IMG/VR virus record: IMGVR_UViG_3300020152_000027
Span: 1 to 55,773 of that record
DNA from: a virus
DNA: 55,773 nucleotides
Reading direction: 5' to 3' (one strand)
This document shows positions 20,250-28,401 of the stretch, one piece after another. Within the stretch, counting starts at the first letter, position 1. Each line of letters opens with the position of its first letter. A program made the translations under genes and the position numbers. A model generated the notes under the pieces. The model had not been told where the DNA came from. It ran no database searches and saw only the letters and a list, made by a program, of their open reading frames with translations.

Positions 20250-21712
20250 TGGTCGCGCTAGAGAAAAGGCTTGAAAAGGCACATGCGGCGGTCTTGGCTT
20301 ATAGCGTCGGAAACGCATCTGGCGCATGGCCGGAGACGTATGTAAATGCCGATACGGGCAAGCCGTACAAGCCGCACCACGCCGACGAGGAGGCGTTTGT
20401 CTATAGCGACTCCCCTAGATACTGTCTCGCCAAAGGCGGCGAGGGTGGCGGTAAGTCCGTCGCTGGGATAGTCAAGTCTCTTGATCGTCTGAAACGCGGG
20501 ATGTCGGGCATCATGGGATCGTCCGACTTGCAGCACTTCAAAAAGTCCCTCTGGTCGGAGTTCCGCCGCTGGTGCAAGCCCGAGATGGTCATTCCTTCGC
20601 AGCGTTACAGGCTCAAGAAGGAATGGGAGCCGCAGCAGATGTTCACCCTGACGTTTACGACGGGGGCGCAACTCATCTGCGGCGGTTTCGATGATCCGTC
20701 CGGCTGGGAAGGTCCCAACGTCTCCTTTGCACACTGGGATGAAGCGCGACGGCATAAAACTCCGGCGATGCTCAAAGTCTTGGATGGCCGTTGCCGCATC
20801 CCCGGCGCGAACGGCGAGCCGCCGCAACTGTACTTGACCACGACCCCGGCGAAGCACTGGCTTTATGAATACTTCGGGGATGTGCAGGAAGACGATCCGT
20901 TTCGCAGCTTCAAGGCCGATGCGCTGGTCATTTCCCTGTTGACCCGTGACAACGAAGCGGCGGGCAACCTCTCGAAAGGCTTTACCGCGCAGCGTGGACA
21001 GAGTTTGACGGAAGCGGAGAAGCGCGTCCTTCTGGAAGCCGCGTGGGAAGACATCGAAGATGCGACGCGGTTCCTTGAATCAATATTGCTGTGGGATGCC
21101 TGTAAAGATGGCGACCTACCCCCTCTGACAAAGCACGAACCTTTGATACTCGCCCTTGACGGCGCGTGGGCGGCGAAGGGCGATGTATTCGGCGGCGTGG
21201 CCGTGGGCAGGCATCCGGCACGGTCAGACGGCCTTGCGGTGCGCGAAGTGATGGCGTGGGAGGCCGAAGGTAAGCCGCGCGACTTCGAGCAAATCCAAGA
21301 CGATATTAAGAACTTCTGCCTTAACTGGAACGTGCGGAAGATCGTCTACGACCCCATGCAGTTAGTACAGATGATGCAGCACTTGAGCAAACCGTCCAAG
21401 ACTGAGAGCGGGCGGTCGTTCCCCGGCGTCGAGACGGAAGAGTTTAAGCAGGGCGGGGATCGTGCAGCAGCCGATAAGGGATTGCTTGATCTTATCGTCG
21501 CCAGATACATCGCACACTCCGGCGAGCCGCTGCTGAGAAAGCATCTCGATAACGCGGACAAGAAAGTTGACCAGAACAGGAAGCTGCGGATCGTGAAGCG
21601 GACAGAGAGCCAGAAGATTGATCTGGCGGTGTGCTTGAGCATGGCGAGCGCGGCTTATCTAAGTTATGTCGAAGTGGATCGGGCAGTCCACATTTTCAGG
21701 AGGCGCAATTGA
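20249..21712 (+). CDS. Terminase large subunit
   Basis: 487 aa, the usual size. Walker A GEGGGKS at about 64-70, a Walker B-like WDEA at about 163-166, and a C-terminal RNase H-type nuclease beginning with LALDGAW (D304) with a later acidic residue. It pumps DNA into the capsid and cuts it. It overlaps the portal start as TTGA. The short N-terminal tail is normal. The family is certain by motif and context; whether packaging is by pac or cos cannot be read here. Confidence 0.9.
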   Translation: MVALEKRLEKAHAAVLAYSVGNASGAWPETYVNADTGKPYKPHHADEEAFVYSDSPRYCLAKGGEGGGKSVAGIVKSLDRLKRGMSGIMGSSDLQHFKKSLWSEFRRWCKPEMVIPSQRYRLKKEWEPQQMFTLTFTTGAQLICGGFDDPSGWEGPNVSFAHWDEARRHKTPAMLKVLDGRCRIPGANGEPPQLYLTTTPAKHWLYEYFGDVQEDDPFRSFKADALVISLLTRDNEAAGNLSKGFTAQRGQSLTEAEKRVLLEAAWEDIEDATRFLESILLWDACKDGDLPPLTKHEPLILALDGAWAAKGDVFGGVAVGRHPARSDGLAVREVMAWEAEGKPRDFEQIQDDIKNFCLNWNVRKIVYDPMQLVQMMQHLSKPSKTESGRSFPGVETEEFKQGGDRAAADKGLLDLIVARYIAHSGEPLLRKHLDNADKKVDQNRKLRIVKRTESQKIDLAVCLSMASAAYLSYVEVDRAVHIFRRRN

Positions 21713-23061
21713 ATCCAGACATCCAGTGGGCGTTAGACGCTATCTCTGCGCGCTCCGCAGACTACGACCTTGCGCGGGCTTACTACGACGGCCAGCACCG
21801 CCTCGACTTCGTGCCGTCGGAGTTTCGCCACGAGTTCGCGGCACTGCTTCGCCGCGCCCGCCTCAACATGTGCCCGGCGGTCGTGACGAGCGTGCGGGAC
21901 AGGTTGAAGCTGACCGGTCTGACTCACAACGGAGAGGTCAAAAAGGAGACGGAAGAAGGCCGTGAGCGGATTGTGAGCGACCCCGTGGGCGAACGCTTGA
22001 ACGCGCTCTGGCGACGTAACCGGATGGAGCAGAGAGCCGGGGAGATACACCTTGAGTCCCTGACGGTCGGAGACGCCTACGCTATCGTCTGGCCGTCTGC
22101 TCGAACCGGGGAAGTGACCATCTATCCGAACTTCGCCCACATGGTCGCGGTGCAGTATGACGACGAAGAGCCGGACATGATCGTCAAGGCCGCCCGCAAG
22201 TGGGCTGAACCTGACAAACGTGTCGCCTTGAACCTCTACTACCCCGACCGCATTGAAAAGTACCTGACCGTTAATCCTCTCGCGCAGGGCGGGCAACTTA
22301 AGGCCAAGATGTTTGCTCCTGTCGCGGGTGAAGAGGTTGTTTTCAACCCTTACGATCAAGTGCCCGTCTTCCACTTCGGCAACGGCGCGGGGTGTGGGCG
22401 GCTTGGGACTTCCGAGTTGAAAGAGGCGATCCCGGTTCAGGATGCGTTGAATAAGACCCTGCGCGACATGCTGATCGGAGGGGAAGAGCAGGCGTTCAAG
22501 CAGAGGTACGCAACAGGCGTAGAACTCCCGACCGACCCCGAAACAGGGCAGAAGATCAACCCGTTCGTCGCTAATGAGTTTTGGGCGACGGCTGCTAAAG
22601 ATGCCACGTTCGGGGAGTTGGAGGCCGCTAATCTTGAGCAGCTACAGACGGTCAAGGACGGCTACAAGATGGACATGGCGATGGTGACAGGTTTACCTCC
22701 GCATCACTTCTTCGCCGGGGGCGGGACGCCACCGAGCGGTGAATCTCTCAAGACTCTGGAGCAACGCCTGACCTCGAAGGTCGAAGACCGGCAGACGGCC
22801 TTTGGGGCGACGTGGGAGTCGCTGTTCAAGTTCGCCCTGCGACTTGATTCCGAAGTTGAAGATGTCGAGTTAGACGCTCTCTGGCGCGATACGACCCCGC
22901 GAAACGAGCAGGAGCAGCAGGGCATGGTGTTGGAGCGGGTGGAGAAGTTAGGCGTGCCGCCGGAGCAGGGGTTGAAGGAGTTAGGTTATACCGGGGAGGA
23001 AGTGGCGAAGTTTGCGGAGTGGAAACGTACTCAGGGCGTGCAGCCGGGGGGAGCGCAATAA
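21709..23061 (+). CDS. Portal protein (SPP1 Gp6-type)
   Basis: 450 aa from a TTG at 21709 with AGGAGG upstream, overlapping the terminase stop. Features that match Gp6-type portals are the helical start (AISARSADYDLARAYYDGQH), the core strands around VGDAYAIVWPS, the long helix ELKEAIPVQDALNKTLRDML, and the late VTGLPPHHFFAGGGTPPSGE motif. Portals form the dodecameric DNA channel. Its stop overlaps the next start (TAATG). Confidence 0.9.
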   Translation: MNPDIQWALDAISARSADYDLARAYYDGQHRLDFVPSEFRHEFAALLRRARLNMCPAVVTSVRDRLKLTGLTHNGEVKKETEEGRERIVSDPVGERLNALWRRNRMEQRAGEIHLESLTVGDAYAIVWPSARTGEVTIYPNFAHMVAVQYDDEEPDMIVKAARKWAEPDKRVALNLYYPDRIEKYLTVNPLAQGGQLKAKMFAPVAGEEVVFNPYDQVPVFHFGNGAGCGRLGTSELKEAIPVQDALNKTLRDMLIGGEEQAFKQRYATGVELPTDPETGQKINPFVANEFWATAAKDATFGELEAANLEQLQTVKDGYKMDMAMVTGLPPHHFFAGGGTPPSGESLKTLEQRLTSKVEDRQTAFGATWESLFKFALRLDSEVEDVELDALWRDTTPRNEQEQQGMVLERVEKLGVPPEQGLKELGYTGEEVAKFAEWKRTQGVQPGGAQ

Positions 23062-23597
23062 TGACGGCCATCGTGGGCATCGCAGAAAAGGGAAAGGTCT
23101 GGATCGGCGGTGACAGTCAGGGCACACGCGGGGGAACGAAGGTCAGGCTTGCGGAGGGGAAAGTTACATTTAACGGAGAGTTTCTAATAGGCACTTGCGG
23201 GACGCACCGGCTGGCTAATCTTGCTCGCCACATCTTCGTGCCGCCGCCGCTGGTAGCCGCCGCCGATCTTGATGGCTACATGGCGAGAGAGTTTTCCGAC
23301 GCTTGGCGAGAGTGCGTTCGCTCAAGTGGGCAGTTAAACGTAGAGAATGGTTATGAATCCTGCGACGGCAACATGCTAGTCGGCGTGAGAGGTCGTTTGT
23401 ACGAACTTGATAGTAGTTTCGGGGCTGTGCGCTCTCTTGACTGTTACGCGGCCATCGGGAGCGGCGACAACATCGCACTTGGGGCACTGCACGTCACCAA
23501 AGGCACGAAGCCTGAGAAGCGCGTCAGACTGGCACTGGAAGCTGCCGCGAAGTGGAATGATGGGGTTAGTGCCCCGTTTCATATTAAACACATCTGA
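23061..23597 (+). CDS. Proteasome/HslV-like Ntn hydrolase, possible prohead protease
   Basis: 178 aa. After removal of the first Met, Thr becomes residue 1 and the chain reads TAIVGIAEKGKVWIGGDSQG. D17 and K33 fall at exactly the positions of the catalytic Asp17 and Lys33 of proteasome beta subunits and HslV. LIGTCGTHRLAN resembles the strand with Gly47. These enzymes cleave peptide bonds using the N-terminal Thr. The gene sits between portal and scaffold/capsid, where other phages carry their maturation protease, and no other protease gene is seen there. A capsid maturation role is inferred. Confidence 0.75.
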   Translation: MTAIVGIAEKGKVWIGGDSQGTRGGTKVRLAEGKVTFNGEFLIGTCGTHRLANLARHIFVPPPLVAAADLDGYMAREFSDAWRECVRSSGQLNVENGYESCDGNMLVGVRGRLYELDSSFGAVRSLDCYAAIGSGDNIALGALHVTKGTKPEKRVRLALEAAAKWNDGVSAPFHIKHI

Positions 23598-23611
23598 GAG
23601 GGCGTGAAAGC

Positions 23612-23887
23612 ATGAACAGTTATGGAGACGCGATTGCGTGGTGTATCCAAAACGAGGCGGTGATGCGCTTCGTTAATCGTGACGTGCGGCCTGAGTTCTA
23701 CAGGGAGTTGAAATCAGGAGAGATAGCGTTAGAACTTGCCGTGACGATAGGCGGCAAGGTGCGGGTTGCCCACTACCCTATAGACAAGTCCATTGAGCCG
23801 GGGAAGTCCATCGGCTTGGCTATGATGGGCTGCGTTAAATACTTCATAGAGAAGGGGGCGGCACTTGCGGCGGCGAGCAGCAATTGA
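23612..23887 (+). CDS. Small hypothetical protein
   Basis: 91 aa, GAGGGCGTGAAAGC upstream. Mixed alpha/beta, with YPIDKSIEPGKSIGLAMMG as its most distinctive part. It lies in a run of small genes between the Ntn hydrolase and the scaffold. Not recognised. Confidence 0.5.
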   Translation: MNSYGDAIAWCIQNEAVMRFVNRDVRPEFYRELKSGEIALELAVTIGGKVRVAHYPIDKSIEPGKSIGLAMMGCVKYFIEKGAALAAASSN

Positions 23888-23890
23888 CCT

Positions 23891-24094
23891 ATGAAGCACC
23901 TCAAAACACTTGAACAGGCGGTAGTAACAGACCAGAAGGGGCGTATCCTTCATACATCGGCAACGGTGGAGATTTATCTGTGCGAGTGCGGGGAACAACT
24001 TGGCCGCATACCCGAACTCTCCTACCAAACCGAGCATAACGAGTGTCCGTCCGATACAGGTTTATTAAATGAAGAAACAAAAGAACGCGCCTGA
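23891..24094 (+). CDS. Small zinc-binding hypothetical protein
   Basis: 67 aa with CECGEQ and HNEC that could share one metal ion. Beta-rich N-terminus (EIYLCECGEQLG). Overlaps the next gene by 26 bases. Function unknown. Confidence 0.45.
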   Translation: MKHLKTLEQAVVTDQKGRILHTSATVEIYLCECGEQLGRIPELSYQTEHNECPSDTGLLNEETKERA

Positions 24095-24281
24095 CCCCGC
24101 ACGTCTTACCGATGACGAGTGCGATTTCATTCTCCAACGCATCTGTTGGAAACTCCGCGATGCCGTCAACCCCGTGGAGTTCTTTCGCGCTACGGGGCGC
24201 GGGGCGGTGTTTGAGCCGACGGATAGAGAAAAGGCCAGGGGGTTGGTCAGATTGTTTGTGAGTGCCGAGAACGGTAAATGA
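24069..24281 (+). CDS. Small hypothetical protein
   Basis: 70 aa with a helix (LTDDECDFILQRICWKLRDA) and a basic end. It starts inside the preceding gene; its ATG follows GTTTATTAA, a poor ribosome site, so coupling is likely. Not recognised. Confidence 0.45.
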   Translation: MKKQKNAPDPARLTDDECDFILQRICWKLRDAVNPVEFFRATGRGAVFEPTDREKARGLVRLFVSAENGK

Positions 24282-24284
24282 CAT

Positions 24285-24440
24285 ATGGAACATGAACACA
24301 ATTGCGCCATCTGCATCGCCACGTTTGAATGTGCCGCGCTAAAGCACTGGCTTCAGGAGCCGTGGAGTTTTGTTTGTAGCGGGTGCTGGCAACTTCATGC
24401 TGCGAAAAGGTTGGTAGTGAAGAAACTGCGATTGAGATAA
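24285..24440 (+). CDS. 51-aa Cys/His-rich mini-protein
   Basis: MEHEHNCAICIATFECAA and CSGCWQLH give six cysteines and three histidines in 45 residues, a probable zinc finger with a basic tail (KRLVVKKLRLR). It begins three bases after the previous stop. Function unknown. Confidence 0.5.
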   Translation: MEHEHNCAICIATFECAALKHWLQEPWSFVCSGCWQLHAAKRLVVKKLRLR

Positions 24441-24460
24441 TTTTAGTGTCAAGTACTCCA

Positions 24461-24703
24461 ATGAAGCACGCAGCCTCAAGTATCAACATCACCACGACGA
24501 ACGCGCACGAGTTCAAGGCGGGCAGAACAACCGTCTTTACGATGGTCGGTAGGCTTATCGCTGGCGTCGCCCGCGCCGATGGTTCTAACGTTCCCTACTC
24601 CATTCAGGCGTTGTCGGTGGTTAGAGTGTTCATCATGGAGCAGGCGAACCCGCAGGAGTTAGATATGGTGGAGAAGTTAATTAAAGAGCGGCGCGGTGTG
24701 TAG
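24461..24703 (+). CDS. Small hypothetical protein
   Basis: 80 aa from the ATG at 24461; no ribosome site is clear. Possible beta domain (KAGRTTVFTMVGRLIAGVAR) and a C-terminal helix (PQELDMVEKLIKERR). Not recognised. Confidence 0.4.
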   Translation: MKHAASSINITTTNAHEFKAGRTTVFTMVGRLIAGVARADGSNVPYSIQALSVVRVFIMEQANPQELDMVEKLIKERRGV

Positions 24704-24705
24704 TT

Positions 24706-24714
24706 TGGTATAAT
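24706..24714 (+). promoter_or_regulatory. Extended -10 promoter, near-leaderless
   Basis: TG-G-TATAAT with its -10 hexamer at 24709-24714 is followed by six bases and then the ATG at 24721. There is no -35 and no ribosome site, so the mRNA should start at or next to the start codon. Confidence 0.6.
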
Positions 24715-24720
24715 GAACGC

Positions 24721-25065
24721 ATGACCAAGCGAATGCTCACCTTGCTCAAAACGGGCAACCATATTGCCATAGTAGGCGACAGAAGCGGCAAGCCGATGGT
24801 TACAAGTATGTCCGTTGTCCGTCAAGCACAAAAGGGCTTCTATGATGCGCCCATCACTGTATTGCAATCTTATACCGTCATTAGGAGAATCGTGCGGGTA
24901 GGCACGGAGACGATGGGCATTAATGATGAACTTTATTTACAGACGGCGCGATTTGAAGGCGCGGGAGAAGTGTTAGAGGTTGAATGCGCTTTTGATGAGA
25001 TAGAGCATGTTTGGTATGTGCAAGACAGCGCGCTTGTCGGTAGTGACGTAGATTCTAGAGTTTGA
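24721..25065 (+). CDS. Hypothetical protein, probably leaderless mRNA
   Basis: 114 aa, beta-rich in the middle (ITVLQSYTVIRRIVRVG) with an acidic C-terminal half (VLEVECAFDEIEHVWYVQD). Translation has to start within a few bases of the 5-prime end if the promoter at 24706 is used. Not recognised. It is the last gene before the capsid promoter region. Confidence 0.5.
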   Translation: MTKRMLTLLKTGNHIAIVGDRSGKPMVTSMSVVRQAQKGFYDAPITVLQSYTVIRRIVRVGTETMGINDELYLQTARFEGAGEVLEVECAFDEIEHVWYVQDSALVGSDVDSRV

Positions 25066-25075
25066 GTGAAAATAC

Positions 25076-25106
25076 TTGCGCACAGAAACGAAATGTGCTG
25101 TATAAT
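25076..25106 (+). promoter_or_regulatory. Promoter of the capsid operon or its leader RNA
   Basis: TATAAT at 25101-25106 with TTGCGC at 25076-25081 (19-bp spacing). A GATTCTAGAG box (25051-25060) of the TCTAGA type lies just upstream. Transcripts would begin near 25113. Confidence 0.6.
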
Positions 25107-25112
25107 GTGCCC

Positions 25113-25251
25113 CGTGTTTGAAAGCTGAATTTACGGGAAGGTAAGGCCAGAAACCCCCGACCCATTCATTCAGCCAGACACTTAAAATTTAACGCTTCGA
25201 TTAAGAGGCCGATTGTTTGAACCTTCACTGGTTCGCAATCGGCCTCTTTTT
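25113..25251 (+). ncRNA. Structured leader A with attenuator
   Basis: GTGTTTG (25114) pairs with CAGACAC (25175) and GCTGAAT (25124) with ATTCAGC (25168), forming a 14-bp bulged stem. A strong terminator follows: AAGAGGCCGATTG pairs with CAATCGGCCTCTT (25203-25248), then TTTTTCG. GAAGGT in the first loop is complementary to ACCTTC in the terminator loop. The scaffold start codon is 21 bases downstream. Confidence 0.6.
25203..25251 (+). terminator. Intrinsic terminator directly before the scaffold gene
   Basis: Thirteen-base-pair stem, 20-base loop with a small inner GAACC / GGTTC hairpin, and a T-run. It would stop read-through from 24721-25065 as well as most transcripts from the promoter at 25101, so capsid expression must rely on antitermination or partial read-through. 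Confidence 0.85.
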
Positions 25252-25272
25252 CGTTTCCCCAAAAAGGATTTT

Positions 25273-25854
25273 ATGGCAGAAGAAACCATCACCGATCAAA
25301 CTGCTACCACGTCCGAGACGACGGAAGAAACTACCACCGGCAGCGAATCGGGCGCGGACACTCAGGCCGCTTCAACCACTGAGGGCGAGAAGCAATTCTC
25401 ACAAGCCGAACTTAACCGCATCGTCAGGCGCGAGACCGAGAAGGCCGTCAAAAAGGCTCAACAGGACGCGCAAACAGCCGCACAACAGGCGGCGATGACC
25501 GAGGCGGAAAAATTGAAGCTCAGGGCAGAAGCGGCTGAAAAGGAACGCGACGACGCGCGCACCGAAGTCCTCCGGCAAAAGGCGCGCTCGAAAGTGCTCG
25601 ATTATTTGACCGACCCGAAAGAGAAAGTCGGGGCGCGAAACGCACGGGCGGTGCTGCGCATGATCGAGCCTTCCTTCGAGTACGAAGACGACGGGGAGAT
25701 TTCCAACCTGAAAGAACTCGTCGCCCAAGTCAAGCGTGAAGCTCCTGAGTTGTTTATGACCAGTACGGGTTCGGCCAACGGCGGATCGGGTCGCACGACC
25801 CAGACCCACGTTGACATGAACGCCGCTATCAGGCGAGCAGCCGGGAGACAGTAA
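25273..25854 (+). CDS. Capsid scaffolding protein
   Basis: 193 aa from the ATG at 25273, AAAAAGGA upstream. A Thr/Glu-rich disordered start, a long charged coiled coil at about residues 45-110 (AELNRIVRRETEKAVKKAQQ) and a C-terminal helix region match the GP20/DUF4355-type scaffolds that sit directly before the major capsid gene. It would guide capsid assembly and then leave, perhaps cleaved by the Ntn hydrolase. Confidence 0.8.
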   Translation: MAEETITDQTATTSETTEETTTGSESGADTQAASTTEGEKQFSQAELNRIVRRETEKAVKKAQQDAQTAAQQAAMTEAEKLKLRAEAAEKERDDARTEVLRQKARSKVLDYLTDPKEKVGARNARAVLRMIEPSFEYEDDGEISNLKELVAQVKREAPELFMTSTGSANGGSGRTTQTHVDMNAAIRRAAGRQ

Positions 25855-25856
25855 AC

Positions 25857-26795
25857 ATGGCTTACGACAACATCATCTCGCGCACCGACGCGCAGGCCAC
25901 GATCCCCGAAGACGTGGCGCAGGGCATCATCGGAAACATGCCCAAGCAGTCGGCGGCGATGACCCTTTTCCGCCGCGCGACGATGGCGACGAACCAGCAG
26001 CGGATGCCCGTCATGGCCGCCCTGCCCGTCGCCTACTTCGTCAACGGCGACACGGGACTCAAGCAGACGACCGAGATCAACTGGGCGAACAAGTATCTGA
26101 ACGCCGAAGAGATCGCGTGCATCGTTCCGATCCCCGAAAACGTCCTCGACGACTCCAGTTTCGACATCTGGGCGGAAGTGCAGCCCCGCATCGAAGAGGC
26201 CGTCGGGCGCACGCTCGACGCCGCGATCTTCTTCGGGACGAACAAGCCCGCTTCGTGGCCTACCGACATCGCGGCATCCGCCGTTTCTGCCGGGAACGTC
26301 ATTGCACGTGGTACGAACAACGCCGCCGCCGGGGGCATCGCCACCGACATCAGCGACACGATGGGCACAGTGGAGACGGACGGCTTCGACGTGAACGGCT
26401 TCGTCACTTCTCGCTCGTATCGTCGCTTCCTCCGCAACGCCAGAGACACGCAAGGCCAGAAGTTGCTCGACATCGCCCTGAGCACTATTGAAGGCGAGCA
26501 GGTGGTCTACGCCCTGAACGGCCTCTGGCCTTCGGGCGCGAGCGCGGCGGAGTTGTTCGCGGGAGACTGGACGCAGTTCGTGTTGGCCGTCCGCAAGGAC
26601 ATGACCTACAAGATTCTGACCGAGGCGGTCATTCAGGACAACACGGGCGCGATCATCTACAACCTCGCGCAGCAGGACATGGTGGCGATGCGCCTCACGT
26701 TCCGCGCGGCGTGGCAGACTTCCAACAACATCACCTATGACCAGCCGACGGAAGCTAACCGCTATCCCATCGGCGTGCTCAGAAGCCCGGCGTAA
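25857..26795 (+). CDS. Major capsid protein, HK97 fold
   Basis: 312 aa. The N-terminus (SRTDAQATIPEDVAQGII), the E-loop region (ALPVAYFVNGDTGLKQT), NAEEIACIVPIPENVLDDSS, and the P-domain helix VQPRIEEAVGRTLDAAIFFG are typical of HK97-type (Phage_capsid) proteins. It starts two bases after the scaffold stop, in the codon-rich style of a highly expressed gene. There is no long N-terminal delta domain, consistent with a separate scaffold. Confidence 0.9.
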   Translation: MAYDNIISRTDAQATIPEDVAQGIIGNMPKQSAAMTLFRRATMATNQQRMPVMAALPVAYFVNGDTGLKQTTEINWANKYLNAEEIACIVPIPENVLDDSSFDIWAEVQPRIEEAVGRTLDAAIFFGTNKPASWPTDIAASAVSAGNVIARGTNNAAAGGIATDISDTMGTVETDGFDVNGFVTSRSYRRFLRNARDTQGQKLLDIALSTIEGEQVVYALNGLWPSGASAAELFAGDWTQFVLAVRKDMTYKILTEAVIQDNTGAIIYNLAQQDMVAMRLTFRAAWQTSNNITYDQPTEANRYPIGVLRSPA

Positions 26796-26945
26796 TGAGT
26801 CTGGCGGATGAAGAGACCCGCGCGCGAGCGTATCGCACGAGCCAACGGAGGCGGTGCGCCGCAGAGCGTGCGCGAGAGGCGAGTTTGCGCGGGTCAGGGT
26901 CGGCCTCTCAGGGGCTTTACGAACGCACAGAGGCGTTAAGGAGAG
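26796..26945 (+). terminator. Possible attenuating hairpin after the capsid gene
   Basis: GAGAGGC (26874) and GCCTCTC (26903) pair around a GC-rich loop; GGGGCTTT follows. A reading frame from 26795 covers this stretch but looks like low-complexity Arg/Glu-rich sequence, so I see no firm gene here. Confidence 0.35.
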
Positions 26946-27218
26946 ATGAAGGCTATGACGGATACGAAGAAGAGTGCCGGGAGCACCCGGAGCAGCAAGT
27001 CTGACGATCTCGGCGCGGACGAGGTGCAGGCGACGGTGGATGCCGAAAACGAGCAGGGGTTCAGGGGCACGAAGGTTGACCCGACGCCGAACGCTAACTA
27101 TTCGATGCAAACCCCGTCGGACGCGCCCACGCCGGAGACGGATGCGAAAGCCGCCGCCAAAGCGCGCGAGGCGACGAACATCGGCGGAACGAAGTTCGAG
27201 GCCGGAGGTGAGAAATGA
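26946..27218 (+). CDS. Small head-associated hypothetical protein
   Basis: 90 aa, AAGGAG before the ATG. Disordered and rich in Thr/Asp/Ala/Lys, with no strong secondary structure (TDTKKSAGSTRSSKSDDLGA). Proteins like this between capsid and connectors are often minor head components. Its stop overlaps the next start (ATGA). Confidence 0.5.
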   Translation: MKAMTDTKKSAGSTRSSKSDDLGADEVQATVDAENEQGFRGTKVDPTPNANYSMQTPSDAPTPETDAKAAAKAREATNIGGTKFEAGGEK

Positions 27219-27634
27219 GCGGAGAAGCCGTAGGACTGACAATGACTCTGGCGACGCCGATTGACGCCGCCGCTGCCAGTGCGGACAGTAGCGGGGCTTA
27301 TATCGTCGCCCCCTTCGACGGTGTAGTCACCGCCGCCGCCATCTTGGCCGCTGCCGCTCTGACCGGGGCGAACACGGAGAGCCGCACCTTCCAACTCCAC
27401 AACCGGGGGCAAGACGGGTCGGGCACGACGCTTATGGCAAGCAAAGCTATGACATCCGGGGTCAACGCCGCGGCGGACGACTCGACCTCTCTCACGCTGT
27501 CGGCCACTGCCGCCGATCTGGTAGTGGAAGAGGGCGACGTGTTGGAGTTCACCAGTCTGCACGTCGGGGCGACCGGCCTTGCCGCGCCGAAGGCTTTGGG
27601 GCGCGTTACGTTCAGCCGCACGGCGGGGGCTTAA
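27215..27634 (+). CDS. Head decoration/fibre-like protein
   Basis: 139 aa, Ala/Thr/Gly/Val-rich and beta-type throughout (TMTLATPIDAAAASADSSGA, GAYIVAPFDGVVTAAAIL). Size, composition and position just after the capsid gene fit a surface decoration or head-fibre protein. ATGA overlap with the gene before. Inferred by context. Confidence 0.55.
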   Translation: MSGEAVGLTMTLATPIDAAAASADSSGAYIVAPFDGVVTAAAILAAAALTGANTESRTFQLHNRGQDGSGTTLMASKAMTSGVNAAADDSTSLTLSATAADLVVEEGDVLEFTSLHVGATGLAAPKALGRVTFSRTAGA

Positions 27635-27637
27635 ATT

Positions 27638-27994
27638 GTGTTCGTCGGAACCGAAGAAGAGGCGCGGGCGGAATTGGAGACGATGGTATCGGCTTCGAGC
27701 GACCCCGCGCTCAGTTCCGACGAGGTTACGAGCCTGCTTCTCAAGTCAAAGCGCGCTGACCGCTTCGGCGTTCGTCCGGGTGATGACGGGTGGGAAGAGA
27801 CGTGGGACTTGGACTCCGCCGCTGCAAAGGGGTGGGAACGGAAAGCAGGGAAGGCTGCTAGTAGGGTGGATTTTTCTGCCGATGGCGCAAACATTCGAGG
27901 CTCGCAGACCTACGAAGCCTGCATGAAAATAGCGGCCACTTACGCAGCCAAAATAGTTACGTCTGCTCCAACACGGTTGCGAGCCAGATACTAG
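27638..27994 (+). CDS. Head-tail connector (adaptor) protein
   Basis: 118 aa from a GTG. Helical, with EVTSLLLKSKRADRFG near the middle and a C-terminal helix (SQTYEACMKIAATYAAKIV), as in Gp15-like connector proteins that extend the portal. Lies first in the block of four connector/completion genes. Confidence 0.6.
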   Translation: MFVGTEEEARAELETMVSASSDPALSSDEVTSLLLKSKRADRFGVRPGDDGWEETWDLDSAAAKGWERKAGKAASRVDFSADGANIRGSQTYEACMKIAATYAAKIVTSAPTRLRARY

Positions 27995-27998
27995 GCAT

Positions 27999-28382
27999 AT
28001 GAGCGTTAGCGAAGCGCAGATAGCGGAGATGCGGACAGCCTACGATCTGACGCTCCGCGATCTTGCAACAGTCAAAAAGCCCTCCAATACGGAGACGCGG
28101 GACGCTTACGGAGAGCTAACAACGGCTGACGAGACGGTAGTGTCAGGTGTTAAGTGTGGTTACCGCATTTTGAACGGCATGGAGCGGATCGTAGCAGGCG
28201 GGCAGGCTGCGGCGGGGGATGTTGAAATCAGGTTCGAGTCGTCTGTCGCGGGAGTCGTCAAGCCTGAAATGACTGTTGTGATAGAAGCGCGCGATCCATT
28301 GCCGGAAAGAACTTTCAAGGTAACTAGAGCACTGGAAACTTCGTTGACAGTAGGGGCAAGGGTCATAGCGGTAGAAGCCTAG
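27999..28382 (+). CDS. Head closure / stopper-type protein
   Basis: 127 aa. An N-terminal helix (EAQIAEMRTAYDLTLRD) leads into a beta barrel-like part with VVIEARDPLPERTFKVTRAL, the pattern of DUF6093/Gp16-type closure proteins that sit between adaptor and tail. Call is by position and pattern. Confidence 0.6.
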   Translation: MSVSEAQIAEMRTAYDLTLRDLATVKKPSNTETRDAYGELTTADETVVSGVKCGYRILNGMERIVAGGQAAAGDVEIRFESSVAGVVKPEMTVVIEARDPLPERTFKVTRALETSLTVGARVIAVEA

Positions 28383-28401
28383 CGATTCAAGGAGCTAATC
28401 A

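Noticed and set aside
26795-27004. 69-codon frame starting at the capsid stop (TAATG)
   Set aside because: Arg/Glu-rich low-complexity product that overlaps the next gene by 59 bases and lies over a hairpin; no family or ribosome site.
25602-27242. A 546-codon open frame on the minus strand opposite the scaffold and capsid genes
   Set aside because: It mirrors two well-supported genes in a GC-rich stretch, has low-complexity Arg/Leu/Val composition and no ribosome site. It is a shadow frame.
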